Assembly (NCBI RefSeq): GCF_002934365.1
Contig: NZ_PTIY01000002.1
Location: forward strand, 362,405 to 426,404
Length of the DNA: 64,000 nucleotides
From: Methylobacter tundripaludum
GTDB taxonomy: Bacteria > Pseudomonadota > Gammaproteobacteria > Methylococcales > Methylomonadaceae
Direction of reading: 5' to 3'
Positions within the stretch are counted from its first letter, which is position 1; every line of letters begins with the position of its first letter. The translations under genes were made by a program, and so were the position numbers. A model generated the notes under the pieces. The model was not told the DNA's origin and searched no databases. It saw only the letters and a program-made list of their open reading frames with translations. Shown here one piece after another: positions 1 to 8,227 of this stretch.

Positions 1-1
1 C

Positions 2-31
2 AACCGTATTGGCAAGCGCCTGGCCGATTAA
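2..31 (+). CDS. 3' end of an upstream gene (partial)
   Basis: Reading from base 2 gives nine codons ending NRIGKRLAD and a TAA stop at 29-31. A good hairpin terminator follows about 35 bases later, so this is plausibly the C-terminus of a gene that starts outside the window. Too little is present to name it, and another frame (stop at 34-36) cannot be excluded. Confidence 0.3.
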   Translation, partial: NRIGKRLAD

Positions 32-66
32 GCTGATATAGAAACTTACAAGATTAACACTCTCTT

Positions 67-103
67 GCACTCCCTTGTTTAAGGGGGTGCGTCTGGATTT
101 TTT
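67..103 (+). terminator. Rho-independent terminator
   Basis: A 10-bp stem (67-76 with 81-90, one G-T wobble) closes a GTTT tetraloop and is followed within a few bases by a run of six T. It lies between the partial upstream gene and the gene starting at 208, and is oriented to end the upstream transcript. Confidence 0.7.
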
Positions 104-207
104 ACAGGGCGGTAAATTCATAATCTATTTTTTTCTGGTTTCAACATCTCAATCAGGCTCATAGAAAATTCCTGCTAACATGCTCTTTAATCGGCAAGGA
201 GAATATT

Positions 208-2355
208 ATGAATTTTTCACGTTGGGCGCTGCTGGCTTTCATTGCCGCTTTGGTTGCGGTGTTTTTTGCGTTTGATCTGCAGCACTATTTAACCCTGGAA
301 ATGCTTAAGTTGCAGCAGGCGGCTATCGAAGCTTATCGAGCCGACCATCCTGTTTTGGCGTCTGTTGTTTATGCGTTGATTTATATCGCAGTGACCGGTT
401 TATCCTTGCCGGGCGCCACTGTTCTGACGTTGGCCGGCGGCGCTGTTTTCGGTTTGCTGTGGGGAACGTTGATTGTCTCTTTTGCATCCACGATCGGCGC
501 AACACTGGCTTTCTTGGCGGCCCGTTTCTTGTTTAGCGAGGCGGTTAAATCCCGTTTCGGCGATCGCCTGAATCTTATCAATAAAGGTATGGACAGACAG
601 GGAGCGCTCTATCTTTTTACGCTGAGATTGGTCCCGGTTTTCCCCTTTTTTGTGATTAATCTGGTTATGGGCTTAACCAACCTGAAAGCACAAACTTTCT
701 ATTGGGTCAGCCAAGTAGGCATGTTGGCCGGGACGGTGGTTTATGTCAATGCGGGGACTCAGCTGGGCAAGCTGGAGTCATTGTCGGGAATTTTGTCGCC
801 CGGCCTGATCGGCTCTTTTGCGTTATTGGGTGTTTTTCCGCTGTTGGCCAATAAGATCGTCGAAGCCATCAAGGCGAACAAGGTTTATGCGCAATGGGTG
901 AAACCAGCGCGCTTTGACAGCAATATTGTAGTGATAGGCGCAGGCTCTGGAGGATTGGTGACCGCTTACATAGCGGCTGCGGTCAAAGCCAAAGTTACCT
1001 TAATTGAAAAACATAAAATGGGCGGCGATTGCTTGAATACCGGCTGCGTGCCGTCCAAAGCCTTGATCCGTTCCGCGAGGTTGCTGGCCCAGATGCGCCG
1101 GTCTGCGGATTTCGGCATCAAAAAAGCCGACGCCGAAGTGAATTTCGCCGAGGTAATGAGCCGGGTGCAATCGGTTGTTAAAGCCGTCGAGCCGCACGAT
1201 TCGGTGCAACGATACACAGACCTTGGCGTGGAGGTTATCGAAGGCGAAGCAACGATTATTTCACCCTGGGAAGTTCAGGTGAAAACAGCCCACGAGTCCC
1301 GCATTATCACCACGCGTTCTATCGTCATTGCCGCCGGAGCGCGCCCCTTCGTCCCGCCGATTCCCGGTATCGAGCACATCGGTTATCTGACCTCCGACAC
1401 GGTTTGGGATTTGCGCGAATTGCCCAAGCGGCTGGTCGTGCTCGGCGGTGGGCCTATCGGTTGCGAGCTGGCGCAAAGCTTTGCCCGCTTAGGCAGCGAG
1501 GTTACCCAGGTCGAAATGTTGCCGCGTTTATTGGTTCGGGAAGACTCGGAAGTCTCGGAAGCCGTGATGGCGACATTTCGCCTGGAAGGCATTCATGTGC
1601 TCGTGGAACATACCGCCAAAGGATTTATTATTGAAAACGGTGAAAAAATCTTGTTTGCCGAGCATGACGGTAAAGAGCTGCGTATTCCTTTTGACAATTT
1701 ATTATTGGCTATCGGCCGGGTCGCCAATATCCAGGGTTACGGCCTTGAACAGCTGGGCGTTGACATCTCGGCCGGCCGCGCGATTGAAATTAATGAATTC
1801 CAACAAACCAATTACCCGAATATATTTGCCTGCGGCGATGTATCCGGTCCGTTTCAGTTTACCCATACCGCCGCTCACCAGGCTTGGTATGCGTTGGTGA
1901 ATGCATTGTTCGGCAGCTTCATCAAGTTTCGTACCGACTATTCGGTGATCCCCTGGGCGACTTTTACCGATCCTGAAGTTGCGCGGGTCGGCCTTAACGA
2001 ACAGGATGCGAAGGCAAAGGGCGTCGTTTATGAGCTTAGCACTTATCATCTTGACGACTTGGATCGTGCGATAGCCGATGGCGTGGCGCACGGTTTCGTC
2101 AAGGTATTAACCGCGCCGGGCAATGACCGGATTCTTGGCGTGACCATTGTTGGGGAGCAGGCGGGTGAATTGATCGCCGAGTTCGTGCTGGCGATGAAGC
2201 ACAATATCGGTTTGAACAAGTTGCTGGACACCATCCATATTTACCCAACGCTATCCGAGGCTAACAAATACGCGGCGGGCGTCTGGAAGCGTAATCATGC
2301 GCCGAAAGGCTTGCTGTGGTGTATCGCCCGTTATCACGATTGGCGTAGACGGTGA
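208..2355 (+). CDS. TVP38/DedA-type membrane domain fused to FAD-dependent disulfide oxidoreductase
   Basis: The 715-residue protein has two parts. Residues 1 to about 230 are hydrophobic, with several membrane segments and the glycine-rich signature of the TVP38/TMEM64 (SNARE-associated) family. From about residue 240 it is a class-I pyridine nucleotide-disulfide oxidoreductase: an FAD dinucleotide fold GAGSGG at 244-249, the redox pair Cys275 and Cys280 in GGDCLNTGCVPSK, a second nucleotide fold (VLGGGPIGCELAQSF), the FAD motif ending ACGDV, and a C-terminal HIYPTLSE stretch that normally supplies the His-Glu pair. The flavoprotein half most resembles mercuric-reductase or dihydrolipoamide-dehydrogenase relatives, but the MerA heavy-metal domain and C-terminal Cys pair are absent. 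The substrate is unknown. The start is ATG with GGAG a few bases upstream. Such fusions are known; the membrane domain presumably anchors the reductase at the inner membrane. Confidence 0.88.
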   Translation: MNFSRWALLAFIAALVAVFFAFDLQHYLTLEMLKLQQAAIEAYRADHPVLASVVYALIYIAVTGLSLPGATVLTLAGGAVFGLLWGTLIVSFASTIGATLAFLAARFLFSEAVKSRFGDRLNLINKGMDRQGALYLFTLRLVPVFPFFVINLVMGLTNLKAQTFYWVSQVGMLAGTVVYVNAGTQLGKLESLSGILSPGLIGSFALLGVFPLLANKIVEAIKANKVYAQWVKPARFDSNIVVIGAGSGGLVTAYIAAAVKAKVTLIEKHKMGGDCLNTGCVPSKALIRSARLLAQMRRSADFGIKKADAEVNFAEVMSRVQSVVKAVEPHDSVQRYTDLGVEVIEGEATIISPWEVQVKTAHESRIITTRSIVIAAGARPFVPPIPGIEHIGYLTSDTVWDLRELPKRLVVLGGGPIGCELAQSFARLGSEVTQVEMLPRLLVREDSEVSEAVMATFRLEGIHVLVEHTAKGFIIENGEKILFAEHDGKELRIPFDNLLLAIGRVANIQGYGLEQLGVDISAGRAIEINEFQQTNYPNIFACGDVSGPFQFTHTAAHQAWYALVNALFGSFIKFRTDYSVIPWATFTDPEVARVGLNEQDAKAKGVVYELSTYHLDDLDRAIADGVAHGFVKVLTAPGNDRILGVTIVGEQAGELIAEFVLAMKHNIGLNKLLDTIHIYPTLSEANKYAAGVWKRNHAPKGLLWCIARYHDWRRR

Positions 2356-2481
2356 TTGCAGATATTAATCGAGGCGACTTTTGTCTATAATCGGGACAAT
2401 TTTAGACCCGTGCCGAACAATGCAAATAAAACGTTGTTATTTCCTCATCAGGTTCAGGTTCCAGTTAACAGGAGTAACAAT

Positions 2482-3177
2482 TTGAACCCAAAGCACAAGA
2501 TTTTATTTGCAGGCGATCCTCATGGAGATTTCAAACCGCTGATCGCCGCAGTGCATCAATACAAACCCGAAGCCGTCGTGTTGCTGGGCGATTATGACCT
2601 GGAAATGCCCTTGGAGGTTTGCCTGCAGGACATTGTCGGTTTGACCCAAATCTGGTGGATTGCCGGGAATCATGATTTTGAAACGCCCAGCAAGCATAAA
2701 CACCTGTTTGATTCCGCTCTGGCCGATAAGGGATTGCATTTGAAAGTCACGGAAATAGCGGGACTCAGAATTGCCGGTTTGGGCGGTATTTTCTTGGGCC
2801 GGGTCTGGTATCCGCCGCAGCAGCCTAAATGGAGGAATAAGCAGCATTATCTGCATAATCAGCCCGCCCATACCAGACATACGGCGATGTCATTAAAATA
2901 CAAGGGGGCGATTTGGCATGATGAGTTTGAAGCGTTAAAAACGCTGAAAGCGGATATTCTGGTGACCCATGAAGCGCCGGGCGCTCATCGGCACGGCTTT
3001 GATGTGATTGGCGAGCTGGCCGCCGCGATGGGCGTGAAAAATATCTTTCACGGCCATTTGCATGAGAATTATGCAGCCATTGTTAAGAACAACATCAAGG
3101 TAGTCGGCGTGGCGGACAGGGCTGTCGCCGATTTGATGGGTAATTGTTTAGTTCCACCATTAAGTGGTCTGGTTTAA
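2482..3177 (+). CDS. Calcineurin-like metallophosphoesterase
   Basis: The metal-binding motifs of the calcineurin-type phosphoesterase fold are in order: GDPHGD near the N-terminus, LLGDYD, AGNHDFE, later VTHEAPG and finally GHLH. The reading frame is open further upstream, but the TTG at 2482 has GGAG at 2471-2474, seven bases away, and the protein then begins MNPKHKILFAGDPHGD as family members do. That gives 231 residues. The substrate cannot be told. The last ten or so residues (after VADLMGN) read into the disturbed region that holds the IS481-type remnant, so the natural C-terminus may have been replaced. It follows the TVP38 fusion gene with no terminator between them, so co-transcription is possible. 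Confidence 0.8.
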   Translation: MNPKHKILFAGDPHGDFKPLIAAVHQYKPEAVVLLGDYDLEMPLEVCLQDIVGLTQIWWIAGNHDFETPSKHKHLFDSALADKGLHLKVTEIAGLRIAGLGGIFLGRVWYPPQQPKWRNKQHYLHNQPAHTRHTAMSLKYKGAIWHDEFEALKTLKADILVTHEAPGAHRHGFDVIGELAAAMGVKNIFHGHLHENYAAIVKNNIKVVGVADRAVADLMGNCLVPPLSGLV

Positions 3178-3300
3178 TAGTAAAAATCGCTGGCACTTTC
3201 CGGTAAAAATTGGGTATAGCCTCGAAAGGAGGTATGCGTCCAATAGCGCGTAATTTGAGGTTGAAGTTATAGTTAATGCGTCTTCAGTGCCTCGGCGCTG

Positions 3301-3555
3301 TCATAATGGAAACGTTTGACAGTGTTTACCTTGATCTTTGATCTTTTTGTTCATGGCTTCAACCAGCAGATTGTAACTGAACTCGACACCGTTGTCGGTC
3401 AGGATTTTTACGATCTTGAAAGGATACTGCGCCAGCGTTTGCCGCAGAAATTCGGCGGCGGTTTCCATACGCTTGTTGTCGTGCAGTTCCAAATAGACGT
3501 AGCGCGTGGCCCGATCGATAGCGACGAGTCGGTACGGTTCCACCACTAACGCCAC
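3301..3555 (-). pseudogene. IS481-type transposase fragment (integrase core)
   Basis: The minus strand encodes a piece of an rve/DDE integrase core: VAIDRATRYVYLELHDNKR followed by FLRQTLAQYPFKIVKILTDN and GVEFSYNLL. The spacing of the two Asp-containing motifs is that of IS481-family transposases. Only about 70 matching residues remain. The N-terminal helix-turn-helix and the C-terminal end are missing, and the frame degenerates after KDQGKHC. No terminal inverted repeats could be assigned in the flanks (3178-3300 and 3556-3716), which otherwise show no gene. It is a dead remnant. Confidence 0.75.
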
Positions 3556-3716
3556 TGTTTCAATCGGCGATGGGACGCACTATACCACCCTAGCCAGTTT
3601 TGCGGAAAGCCTGCAACAGATAGTTGCAGAGCTATAATATTTGCCGTGACCCTTACTGACGGATACTGATGAAGTGTGGCGAAGGGGTATCCAACGCCAC
3701 CTTAAATTCGTTAAGA

Positions 3717-4109
3717 CTACTTTTTAATAAAGTAATAATAGCCGCCGAATTTTCCTTTTAAAGTCATGCTGTTGTCGTCTTTCGCCTCTAAAGAAAACAC
3801 GTCAAACCTGTTGTTACCCAAAAGAGCGACTTTTAATTTACCGTCTTCTATTTCGTAGTTTACCGGCGGTTGATCATAGAATTTTCCTTCGCGCGGAATA
3901 TGTAGGATCGTTACTTTGCCGTCTTTAAATATCCAGGTATCTTCCCTCGGAATGGCTTCTTTATCGGTTAAAGAGTTTTTGGTGGATTGCAGCTTCCAGG
4001 TACCCTCGACTTCTGCTTTGGATTGCAGGGTAATATCGGCATAAGCAGCGCCGGTAAATACGGATAAGGTCAATAATATTGCCGCTAGATTTATTCTTTT
4101 CATGTTCAC
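3717..4109 (-). CDS. Small secreted protein, lipocalin-like beta protein
   Basis: A 130-residue protein with a clear signal peptide (basic MNMKR, hydrophobic core, cleavage likely after AYA near residue 24). The mature part starts with a GTWKLQS motif and continues with alternating polar and hydrophobic strands, ending MTLKGKFGGYYYFIKK, a pattern seen in small lipocalin-like domains. I do not recognise a named family. The last ~100 bases of this gene recur as a degraded copy at 7149-7245 in the same orientation, so this gene or its tail was duplicated and the interval between became flanked by the two copies. The start ATG at 4109 has AGGAAAG upstream. Confidence 0.7.
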   Translation of the reverse strand: MNMKRINLAAILLTLSVFTGAAYADITLQSKAEVEGTWKLQSTKNSLTDKEAIPREDTWIFKDGKVTILHIPREGKFYDQPPVNYEIEDGKLKVALLGNNRFDVFSLEAKDDNSMTLKGKFGGYYYFIKK

Positions 4110-4298
4110 TTTCCTGTTTTAATGTAAGTAATCCTAAAAAACCGGCTGGCGCTGTACGGGTCTCTATCTATATCAGGTGAATCCGCTATTAGCTGAATGC
4201 CTTTCATTGAAGCCCCAAGTATTTTTAATGCCAAATGATTTTTTGAGGATAAGGGATCGGTGCGCCGTTGTGGAAAACTAAAGCTTTTTTATACCGGG

Positions 4299-4406
4299 TA
4301 TCAATCGATCCAATCACTTCGGGGATGCGCCAAGCTTGAAAGCGCTGTTCGATACTTCCGTACCGAAGTCCAGTATGCGCCGGAAATGGCCGAAGCAACA
4401 GCGGTT
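4299..4406 (+). pseudogene. Tyrosine recombinase (integrase) C-terminal remnant
   Basis: The plus strand reads SLRGCAKLESAVRYFRTEV followed by QYAPEMAEATAV. This lines up with the conserved C-terminus of a family of tyrosine recombinases, where the typical form is LGHTKLESTVRYLGIEVDDA and then a short acidic tail. The position of the nucleophilic Tyr (RY) is kept, but the LGH histidine is changed and everything upstream (Arg-His-Arg box, N-terminal domain) is absent. It is read as a decayed integrase end. The rest of the gap from 4110 to 4483 shows no gene. Confidence 0.55.
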
Positions 4407-4483
4407 TATTATGTAGTGCTGGAGAAGACTGTTTTTAATGGTTGTTATTCATGAGGTTGTCTTCGTTTAACGGGTGATTCTTG

Positions 4484-5167
4484 CTAATCACATGTGTGAA
4501 CAACCGGGACTTGACTCACTATTTTGACAATAAACCACCACTGAAAACCTATCCCCAAAAGCACGGCGATATGCAGGATTTCATGGGGGCCGATTATGCC
4601 GGGAAGTATTGTTAATTGTTGGTAGTATTCAATAATTGCCCCTACCGTATAGAAAATACCGCCGAGCACGAACGGCCGGATAAAAGCAAAGCTATATCTT
4701 CGCCAAAGATGAAACTCCATTAGAAGTCCCATCCATCCAAGTCCCAGATAGAAAGACAAACCGAACCATTCCGGTATTGTTGTAAAAAAAATTGTTTTTA
4801 CGATAAGACCGCTGATGGTCAGGACCCAAACGATAGCGAGAAATCCCCATCTTAAAAATCCGGTAAAAAGAATACAGTGTATGGGTGTAAAGGTGCCGGC
4901 GATGACTAAGAAAATAGCTGCATGGTCGAGTCGTTGAAAAACCGTATGCGCTGCTCCGGTTGTCGGCAACAAATGGTAAACGCCACTGACCAATAATAAA
5001 AAAATACAGGAACCGGAAAATACGGCCAGTGAGATGATGCGAATAGTCGACCCTTTTTCTTGTCGAAACATGAGGGTGGCCTGATAAGCAAAGAAAATTG
5101 CTCCCAAAAGATGGGTTATTGAACTCAAAGGGTGAGTAAAACCAAGTATCGGATAAATAGCAGACAT
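4484..5167 (-). CDS. PAQR / hemolysin III family membrane protein
   Basis: A 227-residue polytopic protein with seven hydrophobic segments. It carries the PAQR/HlyIII signatures: HPLSSITHLLGA near the N-terminus, SGVYHLL, RLDHAAIFLVIAGTFTPI in the middle, and the C-terminal HEILHIAVLLGIGFQ with the paired histidines. Together with the Ser and Asp these are the zinc-site residues of the superfamily. Bacterial members act in membrane homeostasis or as putative hydrolases; the substrate is unknown. The frame is open six codons further (TTG at 5185), but GGAGGT at 5183-5178 lies ten bases before the ATG at 5167, which fixes the start. It is flanked by remnants and a gene-free stretch, so it stands as a single gene. 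Confidence 0.85.
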   Translation of the reverse strand: MSAIYPILGFTHPLSSITHLLGAIFFAYQATLMFRQEKGSTIRIISLAVFSGSCIFLLLVSGVYHLLPTTGAAHTVFQRLDHAAIFLVIAGTFTPIHCILFTGFLRWGFLAIVWVLTISGLIVKTIFFTTIPEWFGLSFYLGLGWMGLLMEFHLWRRYSFAFIRPFVLGGIFYTVGAIIEYYQQLTILPGIIGPHEILHIAVLLGIGFQWWFIVKIVSQVPVVHTCD

Positions 5168-5185
5168 AGTAAAAAACACCTCCAA

Positions 5186-5784
5186 CCTTATCTTGTCGCG
5201 CCGTTAAAGAAATAATATTCCCACATTTGATTGCTTTGCAAGATCATGATTTACTTGCCGTATTTAGGCAGTTGATAGTTCGGCTTACTGCTTGAAATCA
5301 GCCGGTTTTGTCCATTAAATGGTTTAATTTTTTCCGTATGCTCAGATGAAACTTGATTTTTTATTCATTGCGCCGCCAATGCCAACGCTTTTTCTGTATT
5401 CCTGATCAGGATAGGTAGGGATGCAGGTAAGCGCAGGTTTTGAATGGTGTGGTCCGCTAAAATGAAAATAGGGGATCTGTCGGGTGATGGACGCATCTGT
5501 ATTACGAAAATTTGGAACAGCTGCGGTCATCCGAGCGAATGAATCGGAAACGAGAACTGCCGTTTGTTTGGAACAAGACGCCTCAATTTGAAGTGGGGAA
5601 AGCCCACGTTATTTTTTAGTCACTCTGTTATACTCTTTGAATATCCCGAGCTCAAAGGTAATTCCGGGATGCTTTCCGCAAGTGCCATTTTCGGCCTGTA
5701 TGCCTCTTCTCACCGAAGTGTTGTGCCCGTTCGATCAGAACATTTTCCTGATGTACAACCCGTTCCCGATGAGAAGAAATCCCT
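5186..5784. other. Gene-free interval
   Basis: About 600 bases between the PAQR gene and the first methyltransferase. Short open frames occur on both strands but none has a ribosome site, a recognisable motif or plausible composition. The interval presumably holds the PAQR promoter and that of the methyltransferase pair. I see no repeat or RNA gene in it. Confidence 0.5.
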
Positions 5785-6456
5785 ATGCCCGGTTACCATG
5801 TCAAGTTCCAGACCGTCACTGTTGGCGGTACGGACTACCTGATCCGTTCTTTGTCAGATCTCCAGCAATATTCTGACCCGCTAGGCGAGGCCGAGCTTGC
5901 CGGTATCTCACCGGCCAGTTGGCCGTTATTCGGTCATTTATGGCCGTCAGCTCGGGTACTGGCTTTGGCTATGCATACTATTGAGCTGACCGGGAAACGC
6001 ATTCTGGAAATCGGCGCCGGTCTCGCTCTGGCAAGCCTAGTCATCCATCGTCGGGCAGGAGACATGACCGTCAGCGATTGGCATCCTCTGAGTCAGGCTT
6101 TTTTGAATGAGAACCTGCTGCTGAACAAACTGGGGCCGCTGAAATATCATGCAGGAAACTGGGAGGCAAACAATCCTGAGCTGGGTCAGTTCGACTTGAT
6201 CATCGGCAGTGATGTCCTTTATGAGCGGCAGCAGCCCGGCCAGCTTGCCGGTTTCATTGACCGTCATGCCGGGCCGTCTGCACAGATCATTATCGTTGAC
6301 CCGGATCGCGGCAACCGTGTCGGTTTTTGCCGGGAAATGGCTGAACTCGGTTACGGCTTTACTACGCGACGTGCCGATCATGTGATGGAAAACGGCGATC
6401 CGTTTAAGGGGCGTTTCCTGACCTTTGCCCAAGCGCTGGCGCTGGAGCCGTCATGA
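5785..6456 (+). CDS. Class I SAM-dependent methyltransferase, METTL21-like
   Basis: A 223-residue protein with a Rossmann methyltransferase core: motif I LEIGAGLALASLV around residues 75-87, the acidic motif II VSDWHP, and motif IV FDLIIGSDVLYERQQ, then IIIVDPDRG. The SDVLY motif and the N-terminal WPLFGHLWPSA segment resemble the lysine methyltransferase (METTL21/Methyltransf_16) group. The target is probably a protein, but this is inferred from the motif only. The start has GAGAAG upstream. Its stop overlaps the start of the next gene by four bases (ATGA), so the two methyltransferases are translationally coupled. Confidence 0.75.
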   Translation: MPGYHVKFQTVTVGGTDYLIRSLSDLQQYSDPLGEAELAGISPASWPLFGHLWPSARVLALAMHTIELTGKRILEIGAGLALASLVIHRRAGDMTVSDWHPLSQAFLNENLLLNKLGPLKYHAGNWEANNPELGQFDLIIGSDVLYERQQPGQLAGFIDRHAGPSAQIIIVDPDRGNRVGFCREMAELGYGFTTRRADHVMENGDPFKGRFLTFAQALALEPS

Positions 6457-7127
6457 TTGGCCGCGACAATGTTCTTTGGTTGCAGTTCTGGCGTGACCGG
6501 CGAACCGATTTTCACCAGCAAACGGTGAATCGGCTACTGACCAAATTTTGGCCCAGTCTTGATCTGGCAAAAGGCAGTCGGGTATTTGTACCGCTCTGCG
6601 GCAAGAGTTTGGACATGATTTGGCTTGCCAAGCAGGGGCATGAAGTCATCGGCGTTGAGTTGAGTCCTATTGCGGTACGGGCTTTCTTTCGGGAGAACCA
6701 TCTGAAGCCTGTCCGTCGGCAGGTTGGTAAATTTACGCTATGGAAACATGGGAGACTCAGCATTTTATGCGGTGATTATTTCTCATTGACCGAGGGCGAT
6801 CTGGGGCCGGTTGATACGGTTTATGACCGGGCAGCGCTTACCGCCCTGCCGGAAGACATCCGTCGGCGCTATATTGCCCATTTGAGTTCGATTGTTGCGG
6901 AAACCGCCAAGGTTTTTCTGCTGACCACGGAGGATGCGGAAGAAAAACAGAGTCCAAGCCAAGCTTTTGGCGTTGCCGAAGAGATCAAAACATTGTATTC
7001 GGAGACTTACGAGATCGACTTGGCCCACGTTGAGAGCGCGTTCGAGATTAACCCGGAATTGCCGGATAAGCCCCCGGAACGTATCGAATACAAGGTCTAT
7101 CGACTCTCCGGCAAAGCTGCCGGGTGA
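6453..7127 (+). CDS. tpm: Thiopurine S-methyltransferase family protein
   Basis: A 224-residue protein matching the TPMT family along its length: the N-terminal W...FW motif, VFVPLCGKSLDMIWLAKQG as SAM motif I, VIGVELSPIAV, then the YDRAALTALPEDIRRRY segment. Bacterial members methylate thiols and have been linked to selenium and tellurium methylation. The natural substrate here cannot be told. It overlaps the preceding methyltransferase by four bases, which makes a two-gene operon. Just downstream is the truncated copy of the small secreted-protein gene. Confidence 0.9.
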   Translation: MIGRDNVLWLQFWRDRRTDFHQQTVNRLLTKFWPSLDLAKGSRVFVPLCGKSLDMIWLAKQGHEVIGVELSPIAVRAFFRENHLKPVRRQVGKFTLWKHGRLSILCGDYFSLTEGDLGPVDTVYDRAALTALPEDIRRRYIAHLSSIVAETAKVFLLTTEDAEEKQSPSQAFGVAEEIKTLYSETYEIDLAHVESAFEINPELPDKPPERIEYKVYRLSGKAAG

Positions 7128-7148
7128 TGTTACAGAAGAGACTGCGAC

Positions 7149-7245
7149 ACTACTTTTTAATAAAGTAATAATGGCCGCCGAATTGTCATGCTGTTGTCGT
7201 CTTTTTCCACTAAAGTAAACAGGTCAAACCGGTTCTAATTGCCGA
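7149..7245 (-). pseudogene. Degraded copy of the 3' end of the gene at 3717-4109
   Basis: Bases 7149-7245 match 3716-3820 nearly base for base over the first 35 positions (ACTACTTTTTAATAAAGTAA and onwards). There is then an 11-base deletion, after which similarity continues with substitutions through the GTCAAACC block and fades. The orientation is the same as in the intact gene. In-frame coding is lost. The rest of the gap 7246-7433 shows no gene. Confidence 0.8.
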
Positions 7246-7433
7246 ACCGTTAGAGCGCGAAGTGAATCCAGATATTGGATATGGCATAATTAACAAGCAC
7301 ATCCATTTGTTCTCGATTCAGTCAGGCTGGTTATGACGCTGCCAAATCTGTAAAATAAAAGCAGCTGCGAAAAAATGTCAGGTGATTTTTTGACGCGATT
7401 TTTCTAACAATAATAATTTACGGAATAATAATT

Positions 7434-8156
7434 ATGTGTTTTAGTGCAAATATGTCTCTTGGCCTGGGTTTGGTTGGACTGGCCGCGTCTACTGTTACTT
7501 TTTTGGATAAAAGTGAACCGTTTTGGGTTCGGGTTGCACGGTTTTACGCCATTTTTCATTTTTCCCTGATGGAATTTATTCAGTATTTCGCTTATCCGGT
7601 GGCGGATCAGTGCGGCTATGGCGCCAATCAATTATTGAGTGAACTTTCAACTTACCATATCAGCTTGCAGGCATTGGCGATTATGCCTGCGTTGGCGACT
7701 TATTCGTCCGACAAAACCGCGCTGAAGAAGGCGACCATCACCGGCGTAATCCTCAGTTCGTCATTTTTGGTTTTCAGTTTTCTACCTAAAGAATGGCAAC
7801 TATTCGATATTGCGCCGAATTTTATCGGCAATATGATCTCGTGCCTGTTCATGGGCCAATACCATATCGGCTACCACATCGGCAGCGCGTTCGGCTTGCT
7901 GGTTACCTGGGGTTCGTTGTTTGGTTTGGCGGCCAGCGGTTTTGTCTGGAAGGATAACTGGCGTATCGCTACCTATCATTTCGTCATGGCGATTATGACG
8001 CTGTTTATGCCGCAATGGATATTCGGCGTATCAACCGGCGAAGCGGCGGCAATGTATTGTTTTTATTCGATACCGATCACTATCAGCTTTATGCCGCAAT
8101 TTAAAAAATTCTTCGCCGCACAGAATGTCATAGAAGAAGAGCGTGAATACGCCTGA
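7434..8156 (+). CDS. Polytopic membrane protein of unknown function (MCFSA N-terminus)
   Basis: A 240-residue protein with about seven hydrophobic segments. It opens MCFSANMSLGLGLVGL, an N-terminal sequence shared by a group of uncharacterised membrane proteins, and carries a FSLMEFIQYFAYPV segment in the second helix pair. There are no catalytic motifs I can assign. His residues in QYHIGYHIGSAFG, and a conserved Glu within a membrane segment, could matter. It stands alone: the degraded repeat lies upstream and the threonine operon converges on it from downstream. The true function is unknown. Confidence 0.65.
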   Translation: MCFSANMSLGLGLVGLAASTVTFLDKSEPFWVRVARFYAIFHFSLMEFIQYFAYPVADQCGYGANQLLSELSTYHISLQALAIMPALATYSSDKTALKKATITGVILSSSFLVFSFLPKEWQLFDIAPNFIGNMISCLFMGQYHIGYHIGSAFGLLVTWGSLFGLAASGFVWKDNWRIATYHFVMAIMTLFMPQWIFGVSTGEAAAMYCFYSIPITISFMPQFKKFFAAQNVIEEEREYA

Positions 8157-8227
8157 CAGGAATAATGGCGAGGGTGTGGCGGGGCAGGGTAGCTATGCGC
8201 TCTGCCACTGCTCCTCAGTTTAGGCGG

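Noticed and set aside
4260..4454. 64-codon open frame as an intact gene
   Set aside because: It has no ribosome site, and its only recognisable part is a recombinase tail that begins mid-domain. It is treated as a remnant.
5342..5842. Several short open frames (62-92 codons) upstream of the first methyltransferase
   Set aside because: No ribosome sites and no motifs, and two of them run into the methyltransferase gene in another frame.
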